A stretch of DNA of 64,000 nucleotides from Endomychus coccineus (Eukaryota; Arthropoda; Insecta; Coleoptera; Endomychidae): the NCBI GenBank assembly GCA_958510875.1, contig OY294068.1, positions 195,386,315-195,450,314 of the forward strand, in the 5' to 3' direction. This document shows positions 34,004 through 46,739 of this stretch, piece after piece (position 1 is the first letter of the stretch; each line of letters opens with the position of its first letter). The notes under the pieces are model-generated. The model was not told the origin of the DNA, did no database searches, and worked only from the letters and a program-made list of their open reading frames with translations. A program made the translations under genes and the position numbers.

Positions 34004-35416
34004 ATCACAATAATTTTCTGGCTCGGTCCGACAAAATGAGATTTTCTGACCTAAAAATAAACCGGAAAGTACTAATTTCTGGCCGGTTTTAAAAAAAACA
34101 ACTTATTTTGACCCAAGAAATTAAATGTATTATTTTTCCATATTTACCCAAATTATAGAACTTGCGGAACACGTAATAAAAATAGTGTTCACATCCCCTG
34201 CCGATCATTTCCACATTTAATTTTTTTCACCTTTCCTATTCACGTCATTACTAACTCATTGCACAAAATTTCAACGGAATTCATTTTGTAGAACTCAAAT
34301 AAGGGATCTTGGTGATTTCAGCGCTTCCTTGACTTTTACGATTGTTCGATCATCGAACTCTACAAGCAAAATGACTTGTGTACATATAATGATGCATTTT
34401 CCGCGGCCCAGATATATAGGGCAATTTCGAATTATTTCAACGCGCAGGCATTTAAATTACTTGAATAGATTCCAATTTATCTGGTTGACCAAGTTAGAAT
34501 TTCAGCCGCATATTTTAAATGTACTACGGCTTGTTACAACTATGACACGTTCAAACATTCATCTGTGATTAAATGAACGTCTACGCTTGACATAAATTAT
34601 GGTTAATTGCTTTTATTTAAATCGGATTACATGGTCTAATGAAAAGATTTCACTACTTTATGTAACGTAGACGTCGACAAATGAACCTAACATTTTATTT
34701 CTACATTGTTGGTACGTGAGAATAGAATACAATTATTAAATTTATGTAACTCATACTTTAGCGTTACATTTCTTCGGAGCAGCATGAAATAGTTTTATTA
34801 TGTAAATAAACAATAAGAACTAATAGATATACACCAAATGTAATCACTCAGATCCAGGACCGGATTGTTCTATTGATGATAGCCGAAGTAATTGAAACTT
34901 TTAGGCAGGTAATTGCTTGGCTTTGTCAAGCTCTATCATTACAATTTCAATGAAATAATATGTAATCTTCTATTCAGTCCGAGAAACATGTTTCCGAGAT
35001 TTTCGTCTCGTGATAAATAGAGTCGAGCGTGAAATTTGGAGTTATCCCGAGGCTATATTACAAACTATTGCACGAATACACAACAGGCAAATACACAGCT
35101 CTAAATTGCATAAAGAAGATTACTATTATTTCATATATGCATCATGCACCTTTTATGTTCATGTGATGTTATACAATAACCTGAAAAACAATAGGACGTG
35201 ATACGTTTTATCTAGTGATAGGAATAATCCAGGTATTTCAGCAATCGATCAATAGTAATAGAGATATTTCAATAATTTACCAATTTTGTAGTCATAAATG
35301 GATAGTCTCCTTTCATTCCTTGCTACCTATCTTTAGAATTTGGATAACTACTTCACGTATTCAATCATTCTACTAATTTTCTACCACTTCTTCAATACAG
35401 GTGATTCATTATTGGC
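34004..35416. other. No gene recognised
   Basis: AT-rich, with short ORFs only (for example 34329-34568), none showing a motif. Confidence 0.45.
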
Positions 35417-35439
35417 GTCACGTGTGGCACACACGTGAC
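35417..35439. promoter_or_regulatory. Perfect palindrome with two CACGTG E-boxes
   Basis: GTCACGTGTG (35417-35426), GCA spacer, CACACGTGAC (35430-35439). Each arm contains CACGTG, the binding site of bHLH factors such as Myc/Max, CLOCK/CYCLE or USF. No gene is identified nearby, so any regulatory role is a guess. Confidence 0.35.
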
Positions 35440-35620
35440 TGTAAGGTTTTGAAGAAGCCTTTTGTGTCTCTAATGACCACAACTAGCTCAGGGTAATAAT
35501 TAACCTCAGGGTCATAATAAAATGTATACTTCGATACTTGATTCAATGAGACTGTCCTTTTTGATCGCCAAATGCTTTCAGTAAAGATTCGAATCTTCTT
35601 CAATCAAGAATCTTCGAGAT

Positions 35621-36440
35621 TCAATCAATCAATCAATCAAAACGGAGCACTCAGACCGCTCGATTCGGTCCATTGTGCGCTCCGATACAAGAATCGGCAT
35701 GTAGCTCGGTGCCAGGTTGGCTCTTGGCATTTCACACATGATAGGGGCCAGTATATCGATTGCCTGCTGCAGTAAGGCGGCAGTATCCCATCGGTTCCTA
35801 ATGATAGTCGCAGCCAGAACCCAGTTTTCCTTTCGCGCTCTTTTGTGAGCTACGCGGTCTTCTGGTTCTGTCATACTACGGTCCTTTTCAAAACGTGATC
35901 CAGGGTAGTGAGTCTGGAGCAGCAGCCCCAGCGTTTCTCCTTCTGTTTTGTTATATCCTCCTTGTGGTTATATAAGAGCTCACTCTCTGTCGTGGTATCT
36001 TTGCAAGTACCTTGTGGAGTCTAGCGTAGGGCATATCCTCTATCTCCTGTCAATACTTCCTCCACGAGGTCCTTCGCGCTTTCTTGATAGCGTTGCTATA
36101 CGCAGTCTGTGCCAAGCAATATCCATCCCAGTACGTGCTAATCCACTTGAGTTTGTCGTACAGTCTTCTCACCGTCCCCCTCATTGCGGACAGTTCTGAA
36201 CTTCACCAGGGGGCAGAGCTTCCCTGTCTTTTCGCTTTGATTGGGCATGAGGTTTCAAAAGCTGTTATTATGACTGAGGTAACAGTTGTTACCATTATGT
36301 TCAACTTCGGCACTGTAGGCGCCTTAGTTGGACTGTCCCCAAGGGCCTCTTCGTTCTCGTTCTCGTCTACCAGTTAGAGTGCCTGAGCTACGACAAGGAT
36401 GGACCTCGTTTGCTAGGGAGGACCTAAGACCTACGGATTA
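35621..36440 (-). pseudogene. R1-like retrotransposon, internally deleted
   Basis: The minus strand from about 36400 reads VTSVITAFETSCPIKAKRQG then SAPW (end of the endonuclease domain). Next come LAQTAYSNAIKKARRTSWRK, LHKVLAKIPRQR, NKTEGETLGLLLQTHYPGSR (endonuclease-RT linker) and, in another frame, ALLQQAIDILAPIM (first RT segment). It then jumps near 35710 straight to the 3' UTR (TTGTATCGGAGCGCACAATGG). A (TTGA)n tail closes it (35621-35640). RT core, RNase H and zinc knuckle are missing. The 3' UTR matches the copies at 17.8 and 54.1 kb. Confidence 0.8.
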
Positions 36441-39400
36441 TTTCATGCCTCAGATCTTGGGTGTTTTCACCAGCCACACTTCATCCACTAAGGTCAGTTT
36501 GTGCACCTCAATTGAGGAGTATCGGGGAGTATCCTAAGCGTTGCAATGAACGAGTTGTTGTACCTGTTATGCTACCATATCAATTGATTGTTCTGATGAA
36601 CATGTTTAATATTCCTGGATGAATATTGCCGCCGTGATATCGAAAATGGGTAGGTATATTGTTTGCAAGTCCTTGATATACATGATTGATTACTTTGTAG
36701 ATCAGATTAGAACATTATCAATATTGATACAATTAATCAAATGTTAAAAAAGACATTGTTGAACATAACGATGTGCAATACGTTTGATTCTATCTACTTA
36801 TGAATCAGAAGGAAGAGAATTGTCTATCTAAATCATTATCCTATTCAGTTCAGAACTGGTTTGTGAAAGATAATTGATGATAATACGGTAGTTCGAATTT
36901 GAGAATCATTCGATCAATACTTCCTAAATGCGGCTTAAGTATCCACTGTTCTTTTGACAAAGATAGTTATCCTGTGTTGTTATTGATGTCAATCGATGCC
37001 GATATCTTTATATAATACTTCACGATGCAGAGGTTGTTATCTTTAGAGAGACCATTAGAAAGTATAAATACAATTATTGTACCATAGAATATTGGCGTAA
37101 TCATTATAACATCAATTTCACCGTATCGATACCGTGACAAAACATTTTATGGAAATGGTTGCATAAAATAACCACAAAGAGATACGTACGAAGATTATCT
37201 GGGCCAGAATTGAAACAATGAGTGTTGATTATTATTCTATTTGTACAATATGAAGAATGAGATTACATTCATGATTGGAGAAGAAATATCAAATAAAACT
37301 TATCAACAATGTTACTAATAATTGACTAATGTTTCATGTTACAGGGTTTTAAAACTTTCTGAAAACCCTCCTACTCAAGTTTCGCTTCGAAACATTTGGT
37401 TACGAAGGCTGAGAACAGGTAAGCAGCTATCAACTCTTAGTAGCTTCGTTCACGATCTTTTGTGTATTGAGTTCTACTCGATTAATATTTTACAGCCATT
37501 CATGGATATGTTCTTTGTGATTGTTAATTTTGATGAATATATACTCAAACTATCTGATAGTATATTATGCAATAAGCACATAATGAGGCTCAATTCAAAC
37601 GAGCATGCATGTTTGAAACATAGTCATATTGTACAAGTTGCATGCTAAACTTACTAGTCACGCTTAAAATGCCAATAAACTATGAAGTTATGGACAGAAA
37701 TACTGATGAAATATTCAAATATCCCGTCAAAAGAGTCATATGCTCAACCCGCCTTTGCAATTGCCAGAGCGGGCCGCCCCAATAATACCCTCTACAGTAC
37801 AAAGCCTGAACACTTGACGTCACAATCCAGAGGTATGTTGCAGCTGATCATCTGTACGTTACGCCGCATATTGTTGCAATACCGATAGTAAAACTGACGT
37901 ATATAAGAACTTACTATTTGAATGGCGTGTCACACGTGTACAGAGTCCTTAGTTGCACCTCGTTTTTTTTGGAGGAAAAAACAACATTTCAAAACAAAAC
38001 GATTCATATAATATACGAGTGGAAAATCACTACTCTATGTATTATGATGCTTACCAACTACTGCCTGTATGTACTTAATTTTCTACACTTACTTGGAGAT
38101 TTTAATTGATCGTTAGTTTTCGAGCAATAATTATTCAGCAAATGTGTAACTTTCTCATTTAATAATGAGGTGAGCAATATCCTTCTCTGTGACTTGAATA
38201 ACCAACAAAATTTTCGAGTTCTCTCTTGTTATATGCTTCAAAACTATGTCACAAAAAAAACATATATTCATCTGAAACCATAAGAAACTGTTCTTCATGA
38301 TTTTTTGATAATTTATTTGAAATGATATATTATAACACAATCAAATGGCTTACATGTTCTTTGGGATGAGATAAACCACCCTCACTTATTTTTCTTCATG
38401 TGAGTATAAGAGTCCTTAACTAATAAATCTTCTTCTGAGGAACCAAAATTCAGCTTAAATAATTCACAATTGAATATTTCGCTGCAATATGTGGGAAATA
38501 GCCACCTAAATATAGAGAGGGTATAAAATATCCAAGTAAATAGAGCTATTCAATGAATACCATAAAGACAAATTCAAATTCAAAAAATTCAAAATTTTTC
38601 CATCCGTTTTTCAAAAGCATAAAATGAGGCAATGTTCTCGTCTCCGGGTTGAAGTTGGAATACTGCATAAATTGATTGGTACTTGAATTTAGCCAACTAT
38701 TCCTTATACATTTGAGAATGTCAACCGGATCGTATAGTTAAATAATTCTCTTTTATTTTCAATTCAATGAGGATACACGATGCTTAATTTGTTACCTTTA
38801 GAAAAATTGTTCATGGCTTTGTTGTTGAGTGCATCATTGTTACTTATATAACGGAATATTCAGTATCCAATTCCTTCTAATTTCAAAATAATTGACACTC
38901 ACTACGGTACCACAACAGAATCTTGTTCTGTTATTGTTGTTGCCATGGAATATTAAACAGGGACAGCTGATATCCATTGTATCTGTAATATCTTTAGGAA
39001 AAATGAACATTCGATCTTTTGGCAGGAACACAACGTTTATTCCAGATAATTAACCAAGAAACGTCAGTAAACTATACGTACGACACAAAAACGCATGCAA
39101 AACCAACATTCACTTGGGGAGCCATTATACAACGCACTTTATTCTCTCATAACCCTTCAACGGAGAACACTTTCCAATCACACGAGGATACCAGAGGAAC
39201 AGGTGTAACACATAATTTTCCACAAGACATAGATGATGAAACTATAATTTATCAGTGTTGGATAGCATGAGAAGTGACATTGGATTGAATACGATATCAA
39301 TCATTAGTTAGGATAAAACAGCATCAAAAGAGTAGAATAATTGTTGTTTTGTTAAGGTTTAGTCCAAATCTATGAGATTGTTATATCTAACCATTGGTAG

Positions 39401-39480
39401 AATATCATTTGTCATGATTCTAAATCGACGCAAGAACAGTGTATTGTATCGAATAAATACTAATCGCCTTAGTGTGTTGC
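36441..39480. other. No gene recognised
   Basis: About 3 kb of AT-rich DNA. The 108-codon ORF at 37322-37648 starts at TTG and has no motif. A somewhat G+C-richer patch (37740-37930) holds the promoter-like sites listed separately. Confidence 0.45.
37815..37907 (+). promoter_or_regulatory. Possible promoter: CRE plus TATA box
   Basis: TGACGTCA (37815-37822) is a full cAMP-response element. TGACGTATATAAG (37895-37907) joins a half CRE to a TATA box, and CACACGTGTA lies just downstream. The first ATG (37922) opens only a 29-codon frame, so no product is evident. It is weak evidence from motifs alone. Confidence 0.2.
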
Positions 39481-39720
39481 GTTTAGTTATCTCCTGCCAT
39501 GATTCTGGCATTCATGTCTTTCCTGTAAATTTACACAATAACGAAATTAGTTCACTCTTTACTGAGATATCATTTTCGTCTGGATTCAGAGTTCCACTGC
39601 TTCAAATTATCTCGTGCCATGATTCTGGCATTCATGTATTTTCTGCAAATTTACAAAATGACCAATTTTGTTTTCTCCTTACTGAGGTATCATTTTCGTC
39701 TGAATTCAGAGTTTCAATGC
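39481..39720 (+). repeat. 120-bp tandem duplication within an ORF
   Basis: 39481-39600 and 39601-39720 are two diverged copies, each opening TTAT.TC.TGCCATGATTC and ending TTTCGTCTG.ATTCAGAGTT. Because 120 is a multiple of three, both are read in one 125-codon ATG frame (39372-39749), giving a repeated ISCHDSGIHVF....FSS.FRV peptide. A third, more diverged copy lies at about 40069-40186. No family or signal peptide is recognised. Coding is unproven. Confidence 0.6.
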
Positions 39721-40186
39721 TGACTCGTCATTTGTTTGATTTCCATTAGACAAATTATTACACGATCAACACGGAGATAATTCCTAGATCGTGGCATTTT
39801 ACAGAATTGATTTGAAAACTACATGTGGTAGAGTTCATCTGTTTTATTTTATCCATTCAATAATGTTGTCGATGCCTTTTTGATAAACAATACAATAGTT
39901 TGGGCCCTGCTGTTTCTTTCCTGTAACTCATGCATTCAGGTTACAAGCCAACTGTTGCGAGCAAGCAGTAAAAGGACACATTTTATAAGAACATGATAAT
40001 AAGTTGTAATAATTCAAAATTGAAAGAGAAAAAGAACATCAATTAGTTGATAAGTCTGGGAATGTGATGTCTGGATATCTCGGGCTTAGATTCCGGCATT
40101 CATGTATGTTCTATTTATTTACAAACTAACCGAATTAGTTTTCCCTTCATCAAGATGTCCTTTTCACATGCAGACTCGTGAGTAAT

Positions 40187-41157
40187 ATTTGTTGAACACG
40201 AGTCACTATATCAATATCTCTATGAACCAGACACAATTAGAAAGACTAGCAAATACAGTAATTAGTGCCTAGTTGAACAAGTTCTCTACTGACTTAACAA
40301 GGCATCATCAAATGAGCCTTACCATACAATAAGAGTCCAGTGAAGTATAAAATCAACCAATCCACTAATCAGTCTATCGGAGAATTAGGTTCACTGCCCG
40401 TACACACAGACAGACGCACACATACACAAGTTCACATAACAGAGGTAGCGACCAATGTAAATATCGAATTAATTTGATCCAAAATCTGGAATCACTGACA
40501 CGCAGTAGCTTCATTCCCGCAGTTTATTAGTAAAGCAAACATCATCACTACCCATTCAAAGCCAAAATCGTGCGAGCTTACACATGCAACGCATTATTGC
40601 ACAAAACACCTGCATTCGTATGAATACTTTTACATCATCAATAGTCACCGACATGCGAACACATTTCCGGATTCCAATTCTAAAAATTCCTCGATTTAGT
40701 ATTTCACACACATTCAGGAATTTCGCCGTCCAAGTTTGTAACGTTCTTATCAAAACCACAGACTAATGAAATATAGTGATTGCCTTAGTGATGAACAGAT
40801 GTCAGTCCGTTTCCCATCAATTTTTGCCCTTTTCGTTATTATCCTATATATAAAAAGAAACCATGGGGTCAGTGCCGAATTTACTATGGGGCACTCGATG
40901 CACGTCCCAGAAGCTTCCACAAAATGGAGACCTCAAAAAAAAAATTGTTACTGCTACAGTCAACATTCTCGTGCATCTAAACCTATAATTACTGATGAAA
41001 AATGAGGAAAATTGAAGAAAAAAAATATTAATGTAAGAGAATAAGAAATGAATGAATATGTATATGGATATACTCATTTATTACATGTTGTCTTTCGACA
41101 GATAATAATGATAAGTTCTTTCTAGTCGGAATCAATCAGTAAAGTAACAAACTTATA
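40187..41157. other. No gene recognised
   Basis: AT-rich with short overlapping ORFs on both strands (40556-41005) that show no motif. A CA-rich stretch lies at 40403-40430. Confidence 0.4.
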
Positions 41158-41204
41158 GTTCTAGACAGCTGTTTCGCATTTCCTATTGAGATCATCAATA
41201 GAAC
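41158..41204 (-). ncRNA. Candidate type I hammerhead ribozyme (one core change)
   Basis: On the minus strand: GUUCUA (41204-41199), UUGAUGA (41198-41192, C3 changed to U), stem II region, GAAA (41174-41171), CAGCUG, GUC (41166-41164), then UAGAAC (41163-41158). The last is the exact complement of GUUCUA, giving a 6-bp stem I next to the cleavage site. It is the same family as 18447-18505, with conserved GACAGCTGTTTCGC. Stem II is poor. Confidence 0.45.
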
Positions 41205-41849
41205 GAGGAAGTTTGCAGTATTACTGAGCGATCCTCTGTTCAAAGCAGTCATAACTGGAGGACAACATGGTAAAAAATATGATGTGTCCTGTCACTTTTG
41301 CGCCAAACTATTTTTTGCGGTAAACTTCAATTCCTCGGGTGCCACATTTCTCCAGAAGCTTACTCTTCCTTGAGAACTTCTGCTGAAGTCCTCATCACAA
41401 TATTTGTCACTATGCTATCTATAGATAGCTTTGTCCCTAAAGTAGTTACAGTAGAGTATAACCTGGGCCCATTGAGCAGAAGAACAGTATCAAAGTTGTA
41501 GGCTTTAATTACAATTGATAGTTGGTTATAACTTAGCTCATTAAAAGATGGAGCAGAGATAACTAGATAAAACGGGGAATTCCTAATATTGAATATATAA
41601 TAATATGAAGTACACTACGAATAATAATAATTAGTGGTTGCAATTGAGCGGTGTTTGATAAACAATCGACCCAGGTGAAAATGCAAAGCAGCTCAACCGG
41701 TGAAAGAAAAACTGTTACAACATACTCATTTTTACGATGTGTTCGGTCTTTAATTTCCATTCAACGCTACGGAATCAGTTGATGAATGATTTACATTCAC
41801 CATTCATGAAAAATACAAGCCAAGCATGCTAGAATAATAACGAAAAATG
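41205..41849. other. No gene recognised
   Basis: AT-rich. The segment just after the hammerhead-like motif resembles the interior of the 18.4-kb foldback element over a few short words only. Confidence 0.4.
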
Positions 41850-42860
41850 TATTCTGACAACTCAAGGAACGTGGTAGGTCTGAAACATATATTAAAAAAA
41901 AGGATGGAACCCAGCACGTTTCCCTGTGTGAAACTCGAGACAACGTTATGCAACTGGGACAAGGAACCACCGACTCTTACTAAGAATTATGTGTGGATAG
42001 AAAGGAATCTATTCATCAAAGCAGCTTGCGGCCGATTCCAAGAAAGTGCAGTTTGGCTAATAGTTTAGTTTGAGAACGCGGTCGAAGACTTTTGAGAAAT
42101 TCAAGTTGATTACTTCTAAGGGCAGATCCCTATCCACGCTAGATATCCAGATGTTAAGACCTTATAAAATGTTAGTTGTTGTTGATCTGTCTGTTAAGTA
42201 TCAGGGATAACTGCGGAGTCCAGTGAAAAAGGAAGAACTTGATCAACAATAAGTTTTCAGCACAAACTTATTGTTCTATAACTTTTGGCATCCAGTTTGT
42301 ACCATTTTCAAATATGGAAGTTACAACTGCAGAAAGCCATATGTCAGGTACAGTTCAGCTGTCAAGTGAAGTTTGCATAACGGAGCAGCGCAATGTTTAA
42401 AGACTGCTGTAGGTCTAGGCCAGGTGAGAACTTGGTGGCTAGGTTATCAAGTTAATTCTGCACTAGATCTGCAGACAGATCTATAGTGGCTAATGTAAGT
42501 GTTTTTCTTAATAACGCAATGTTGGGAATAGGGCCTGGAGTTTAATGCGTGTAGACAGACTCGAATTGTGTAGCTAAAGTCTCAGCGATATCGATGTCGT
42601 TAGTACAAATTGTTCCATCATGCTTACGTACTTGAGGAGTTGATATGACGGAAGACTTTTCTGAACGAGTGTATTTGTATACTGCCTCAGTACCGTTGCT
42701 TACGAGATTATTTTCATATTTTTGACGAGTATTGCGTAGCTCTCGAGATAAAACATTGGAATATTGACGATATGCTGAGAAATCAAATTTTGATTTGATA
42801 GATTTACGCCATAATCGACGTTAGTACTCAGTAAACATGAATCATAAGACAAACAAAAGA
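41850..42860 (-). pseudogene. Non-LTR RT remnant (Jockey/CR1-like)
   Basis: Read on the minus strand with frameshifts: LIDNLATKFSPGLD-like (GPDGI region), YKLDAKSYRTISL (NYRPISLL region), PLEVINLNFSKVFDRVLKLN (catalytic motif A, Asp kept) and SSFTQGNVLGSILF (GVPQGSVLGPILF motif) at about 41900-41945. It ends near FLELSEYIF before the YADD box. Stops occur throughout. The YADD motif and C-terminus are missing, so it is a 3'-truncated or interrupted copy. Confidence 0.65.
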
Positions 42861-43980
42861 AAGCATCTACTTCCTAAATTGATTGCGTAAGTGTCGCATT
42901 CCATAAATTATCCATAACGTTGACCATCATAACTCGTTTGCCGATGGTCAAACAAATCAATACACACATGGTTCTGCTTGTTCTTGCAACGCTGTGAATG
43001 CCCTATATAAGTGTAACCTCTAATTAGGTCAGGAATGCCTTCACGTACATTCGTCGACATTCCAACACGCACGCACAACGAAGAACAATTTTCTATTGTC
43101 TCCCTGAAACCAACACACTTGATTCATTGCTGCAACGATAAATCGTAACCTCTTGGCATTGAAACTTAAAAGGTGTATCTGCATCAAGTGTGCTGGGTGC
43201 GTAAATGTCTCTAACGTCAAATACTATTTCATTATGCATTTCATTGCTGATTAGGAGCAAGGCTACAATGATACTTGCCTATTTGAATGTTTGATTTATT
43301 GGTGCGTATATGATTCTATTCTCATATACAGACTCAATGAATGCTATTCTGCGATGATTCATCTTGTTATACTTTCGAAATTCCACCAGTAGCGATATCT
43401 GCAGATATAGATTTCACAGAAGCGTCGTGATGTGTAATGCCGCCTTTCCTATTTCCTTTCCACTTTAATGTGATCTTTACAATTTACAAATCCATTCGAC
43501 CAATAGGAACAGCGCAATCGTCTCTCCAGTGGGTTATTTCACGCACGCACGCATACACGCACATACACACACAGGGGGGGGGGGTGCTGAAAGGCTACGT
43601 CATTGCAAACATCTCAAAGAATTCGAAAAGTCATTTGAAAAATCGTAGATGTGCGTGCCCAGACCCATTCCACCAAAGAATAAACGTTTTTGGGTATACT
43701 GCCGTACATGCCTGGGTATATATTCAGGGTGACTAAGATGAGACAGTCTTATCAACTTAACATTGATTTTGTGAACGAGGAAATGTGCAACATCTACAGT
43801 TCTAATATCTGGTTACGGTATGTTTCCGCATGAAGTTGCATGTTTTCCTCCAATTCCTTATCCGTATTATTCCAAAGAATTTCCTTTTGCCTTTTAAAAT
43901 GTAGGAAGATGTTTCTTGTTATATGTCCATTTGTGTGTAGATTCGGTTTGTAATAAATGATCTAATATGGAACACTTACT
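42861..43980. other. No gene recognised; weak TATA/Inr pair
   Basis: TATATAAG at 43004-43011 is followed 18 bases later by TCAGGA (43029-43034), spaced like a TATA box and an initiator. No coding exon could be linked to it. The rest is AT-rich, apart from the CA/poly-G repeat listed separately. Confidence 0.3.
43541..43584 (+). repeat. CA-rich microsatellite followed by poly-G
   Basis: ACGC/ACAC-type dinucleotide and tetranucleotide repeats at 43541-43573, then 11 G at 43574-43584. It is likely length-polymorphic. Confidence 0.8.
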
Positions 43981-44705
43981 ACTATGCGTACATTGAATCT
44001 CGTCTAAAATACGCCGTAATTGTTTGGGAAAATTCGTCATAAGTCACACGAATATTCAGACTTCAGAAGAAATGCTTACGGAACATACCTCTGTTACAAG
44101 CAATTTTTCATTGATAAAAATATATTTACTATTACCGGTCTTTATATCTATGAATCTGTTATATCTATCAAAAAAAATCCCGAGCTCTTCGAATCTTGCA
44201 GTATAGAGCATTCGTATGATACAAGAAATGAGAGCAATTTGATCAAAAATGGAGCCTAAATATTCTTTCATTCAAGAAAATATCTCACATAACATACTGA
44301 AAATTTATTTATGGAGGAAAGTTTCAGCAAAATAAAATTATCTCTGAGAAACTGTGCAAAAAGAGCACATTATAATTTAACAGAGTTCCTGAATGACAAT
44401 AATTTCCTCACATAATTTTATTTATAACATAAGTTTTTATTTCTACATACAATAACATATGTTAATGTTACAGGAATTTAGAAATATCGAATTATTTGTA
44501 TTGTTATATTTCTACGCCTCACCACATGTGTTTTTTTATTATTTTGATGTTTCAATCATAGTACCTATATATTTTGAGCTATAATAAGGCTATTCTTATT
44601 TGTATTAAATGATGTTCTATTAGAGAAATTTAGGATATTTGCACAGTGTTTGTTTATCTACTACTTATGTGTCCTTGAAACGAATAAATTCTATTCTATG
44701 AATAA
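43981..44705 (+). pseudogene. Non-LTR RT C-terminus with 3' tail (Jockey/CR1-like)
   Basis: One frame reads YIESRLKYAVIVWENS, then another FRLQKKCLRNIPLL. The frame at 44020-44259 gives FIDKNIFTITGLYIYESVIS then KKNPELFESCSIEHSYDTRN. This is the C-terminal 'RLQKR..R......LY......IK.N......HSYNTRN' region downstream of the RT. Later SKIKLSLRNCAKRAHYNLTE appears out of frame. The 3' end carries AATAAATTCTATTCTATGAA (to about 44700), a possible (ATTCT)n-type tail. Frameshifts make it inactive. Confidence 0.7.
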
Positions 44706-46739
44706 TTAAGTATAAAAATTTAGAAATATTTTGAGTTCCTATTTCTTATTTTCTTGTGTGTGAAACATGACTTTCATTTTGAATAAATACATTTATTTTT
44801 TACATGTGATTTAATAGCTATTTATGTAACAAGTTTGCTAAAATAGAAGTGTTTCAAGCACGCGCTGGGAAATATGACCAACGAGGAGTAGCCCGAGCTG
44901 GGCAAAACACGTCATGTGACTGAACACTTATTCAGCAACGTGTTACATCCAAGATTTTCTCTAAAATCACCAAATTTTTAAAATAAATAGAAAATGTGAA
45001 ATTTGACAATGTTCAAACACCTTTTGCATTATAGATTTTTCTTATTGTACATACATTCTAAATGCTCTTGTTAAACTGCTGACATCAACACTATGGGTGG
45101 TATAATTTCTAATTATCCTAATGACAATGAATAACCTGGCCGATGCTGGAACTAGCATGTCCGTACCTAAAAGGAATGGGGGTGGAGTTCAAATTTCGTC
45201 GCAAAGGAATATACAGAAAGTTCACTGGAAAATAAGAAGACGGTTTTGAAGAAAATTCCAGGAGAAAATAAAAATACAACCGCAAATAACAGTAAGGATA
45301 TATCTAAGATATGATGATACATAATATATAATATAAGTACGCTAGACGAAAAGCAGGAATCCGAAAACTCAAGAATTGCAATTAATGATGATTCTGTTAA
45401 AGGCGTTTGTTGCCAATTTGTTGACAATTGAAATTGTTAGACAAAACCAAAATTTTCAAAAGACCACAGCAGCAGCCTCATCTATTGTCAAATTTTAAAT
45501 TTGAAAATTTTCGGAATCAATTTTTTAAGCAATAAAGTGTTCATTTAAAATAAGGAATGGCATTTCTTTACAGCACTTGATGGTTTAATAAATAAATAAC
45601 ATCACTTTTAAGCAATAGATGTCTAGAAATAAGTGATTTAGAAGCTATAGGGACAATCCTACTATCAAGTTTATATATAGATTTTTCCATCGCAATACTC
45701 GACGTTATTCGCTCTGTTTCACGCGTCTCTCTGTGCACTAACTATCTGACCGATTATAGAGAGAAATATAATCACACGTTGTTCGCTGATTTTCACTTAT
45801 TCAATTAAGCCGGGCTTATGCTGATGACGGAGTGAGCGTAGCAAACTGAGTCTTTTACTTAAGACGGAATGAGCGTAGCGAACAGTAAGACGAGCAAATA
45901 AAATAAATATGAGAGTTAGATTTCCCCACTTTTCGGCTCACTCACTGACTCCGTCTTAACCGTTTGGGTATTAACGTAGCGTACTGACCGATCTAGTTCA
46001 TTCATGCACTTCAGTCTCACAGGTCGTTTATAGGGATATGAAGTGGTTCGAGCAATCAATGAACTATTGTTCACCTTCACAAATGAATATCTTACAAATG
46101 AAGCCGATAGTTTTCCAAACAAATAGGCATTGTTCCATATAAAACAAATGAAACAAATGAGGCAGCAGCGACTTAGATTGATTTCTAAAGTTCGTTTCTA
46201 TACAGATGGTACGATTCTTTATTGCTTCATTCAAAGTCTGTTATTTATGTACAAGGTTCGGACAAGCCTTTTTCTTGTCTATTCATTAAATCGAGTGTGT
46301 ATGATGTGATTATATGTTAATTCACATTCTTCATTAATTTTAATACAACTCGCGATTAAAACATGAGTATTCATCTCGCTGTACATCCGGTTCGGGCCAA
46401 GTTTCTACGTTCTCAAAGTTATTTGTCGCTTATCATCTACTTCAGTATATTATCACATATCGATTTACATAAATACACGTTAGGTTCATTGAAATTGAAT
46501 GGTCGAAAGTATTTAACAGTGGTTCAGGAGTTGTTTAATATTTCACGAAATTTTAATGAAAAGTTCATAAATTCCCAGATTTGTTGAGAATCTGTCAGAA
46601 ACGACAAGATTCTTGTAAATATTGAATATTCATGAGTTTTCACATGACTCAGTCATAATAATATACTTTTTGGTTGAAATGGTAGTGGGCTTAATAGAAA
46701 GTTCAGTGCACTTAGTCAAAGACCCTTGCACACCATCCT
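44706..46739. other. No gene recognised; short direct repeat
   Basis: AT-rich. Near 45826 and 45866 the phrase GACGGA.TGAGCGTAGC occurs twice about 40 bp apart. Short ORFs show no motif. Confidence 0.45.

Noticed and set aside
43004..43034. TATA box plus initiator as a promoter
   Set aside because: TATATAAG is common in AT-rich DNA and no exon follows. It is mentioned only within the surrounding noncoding entry.
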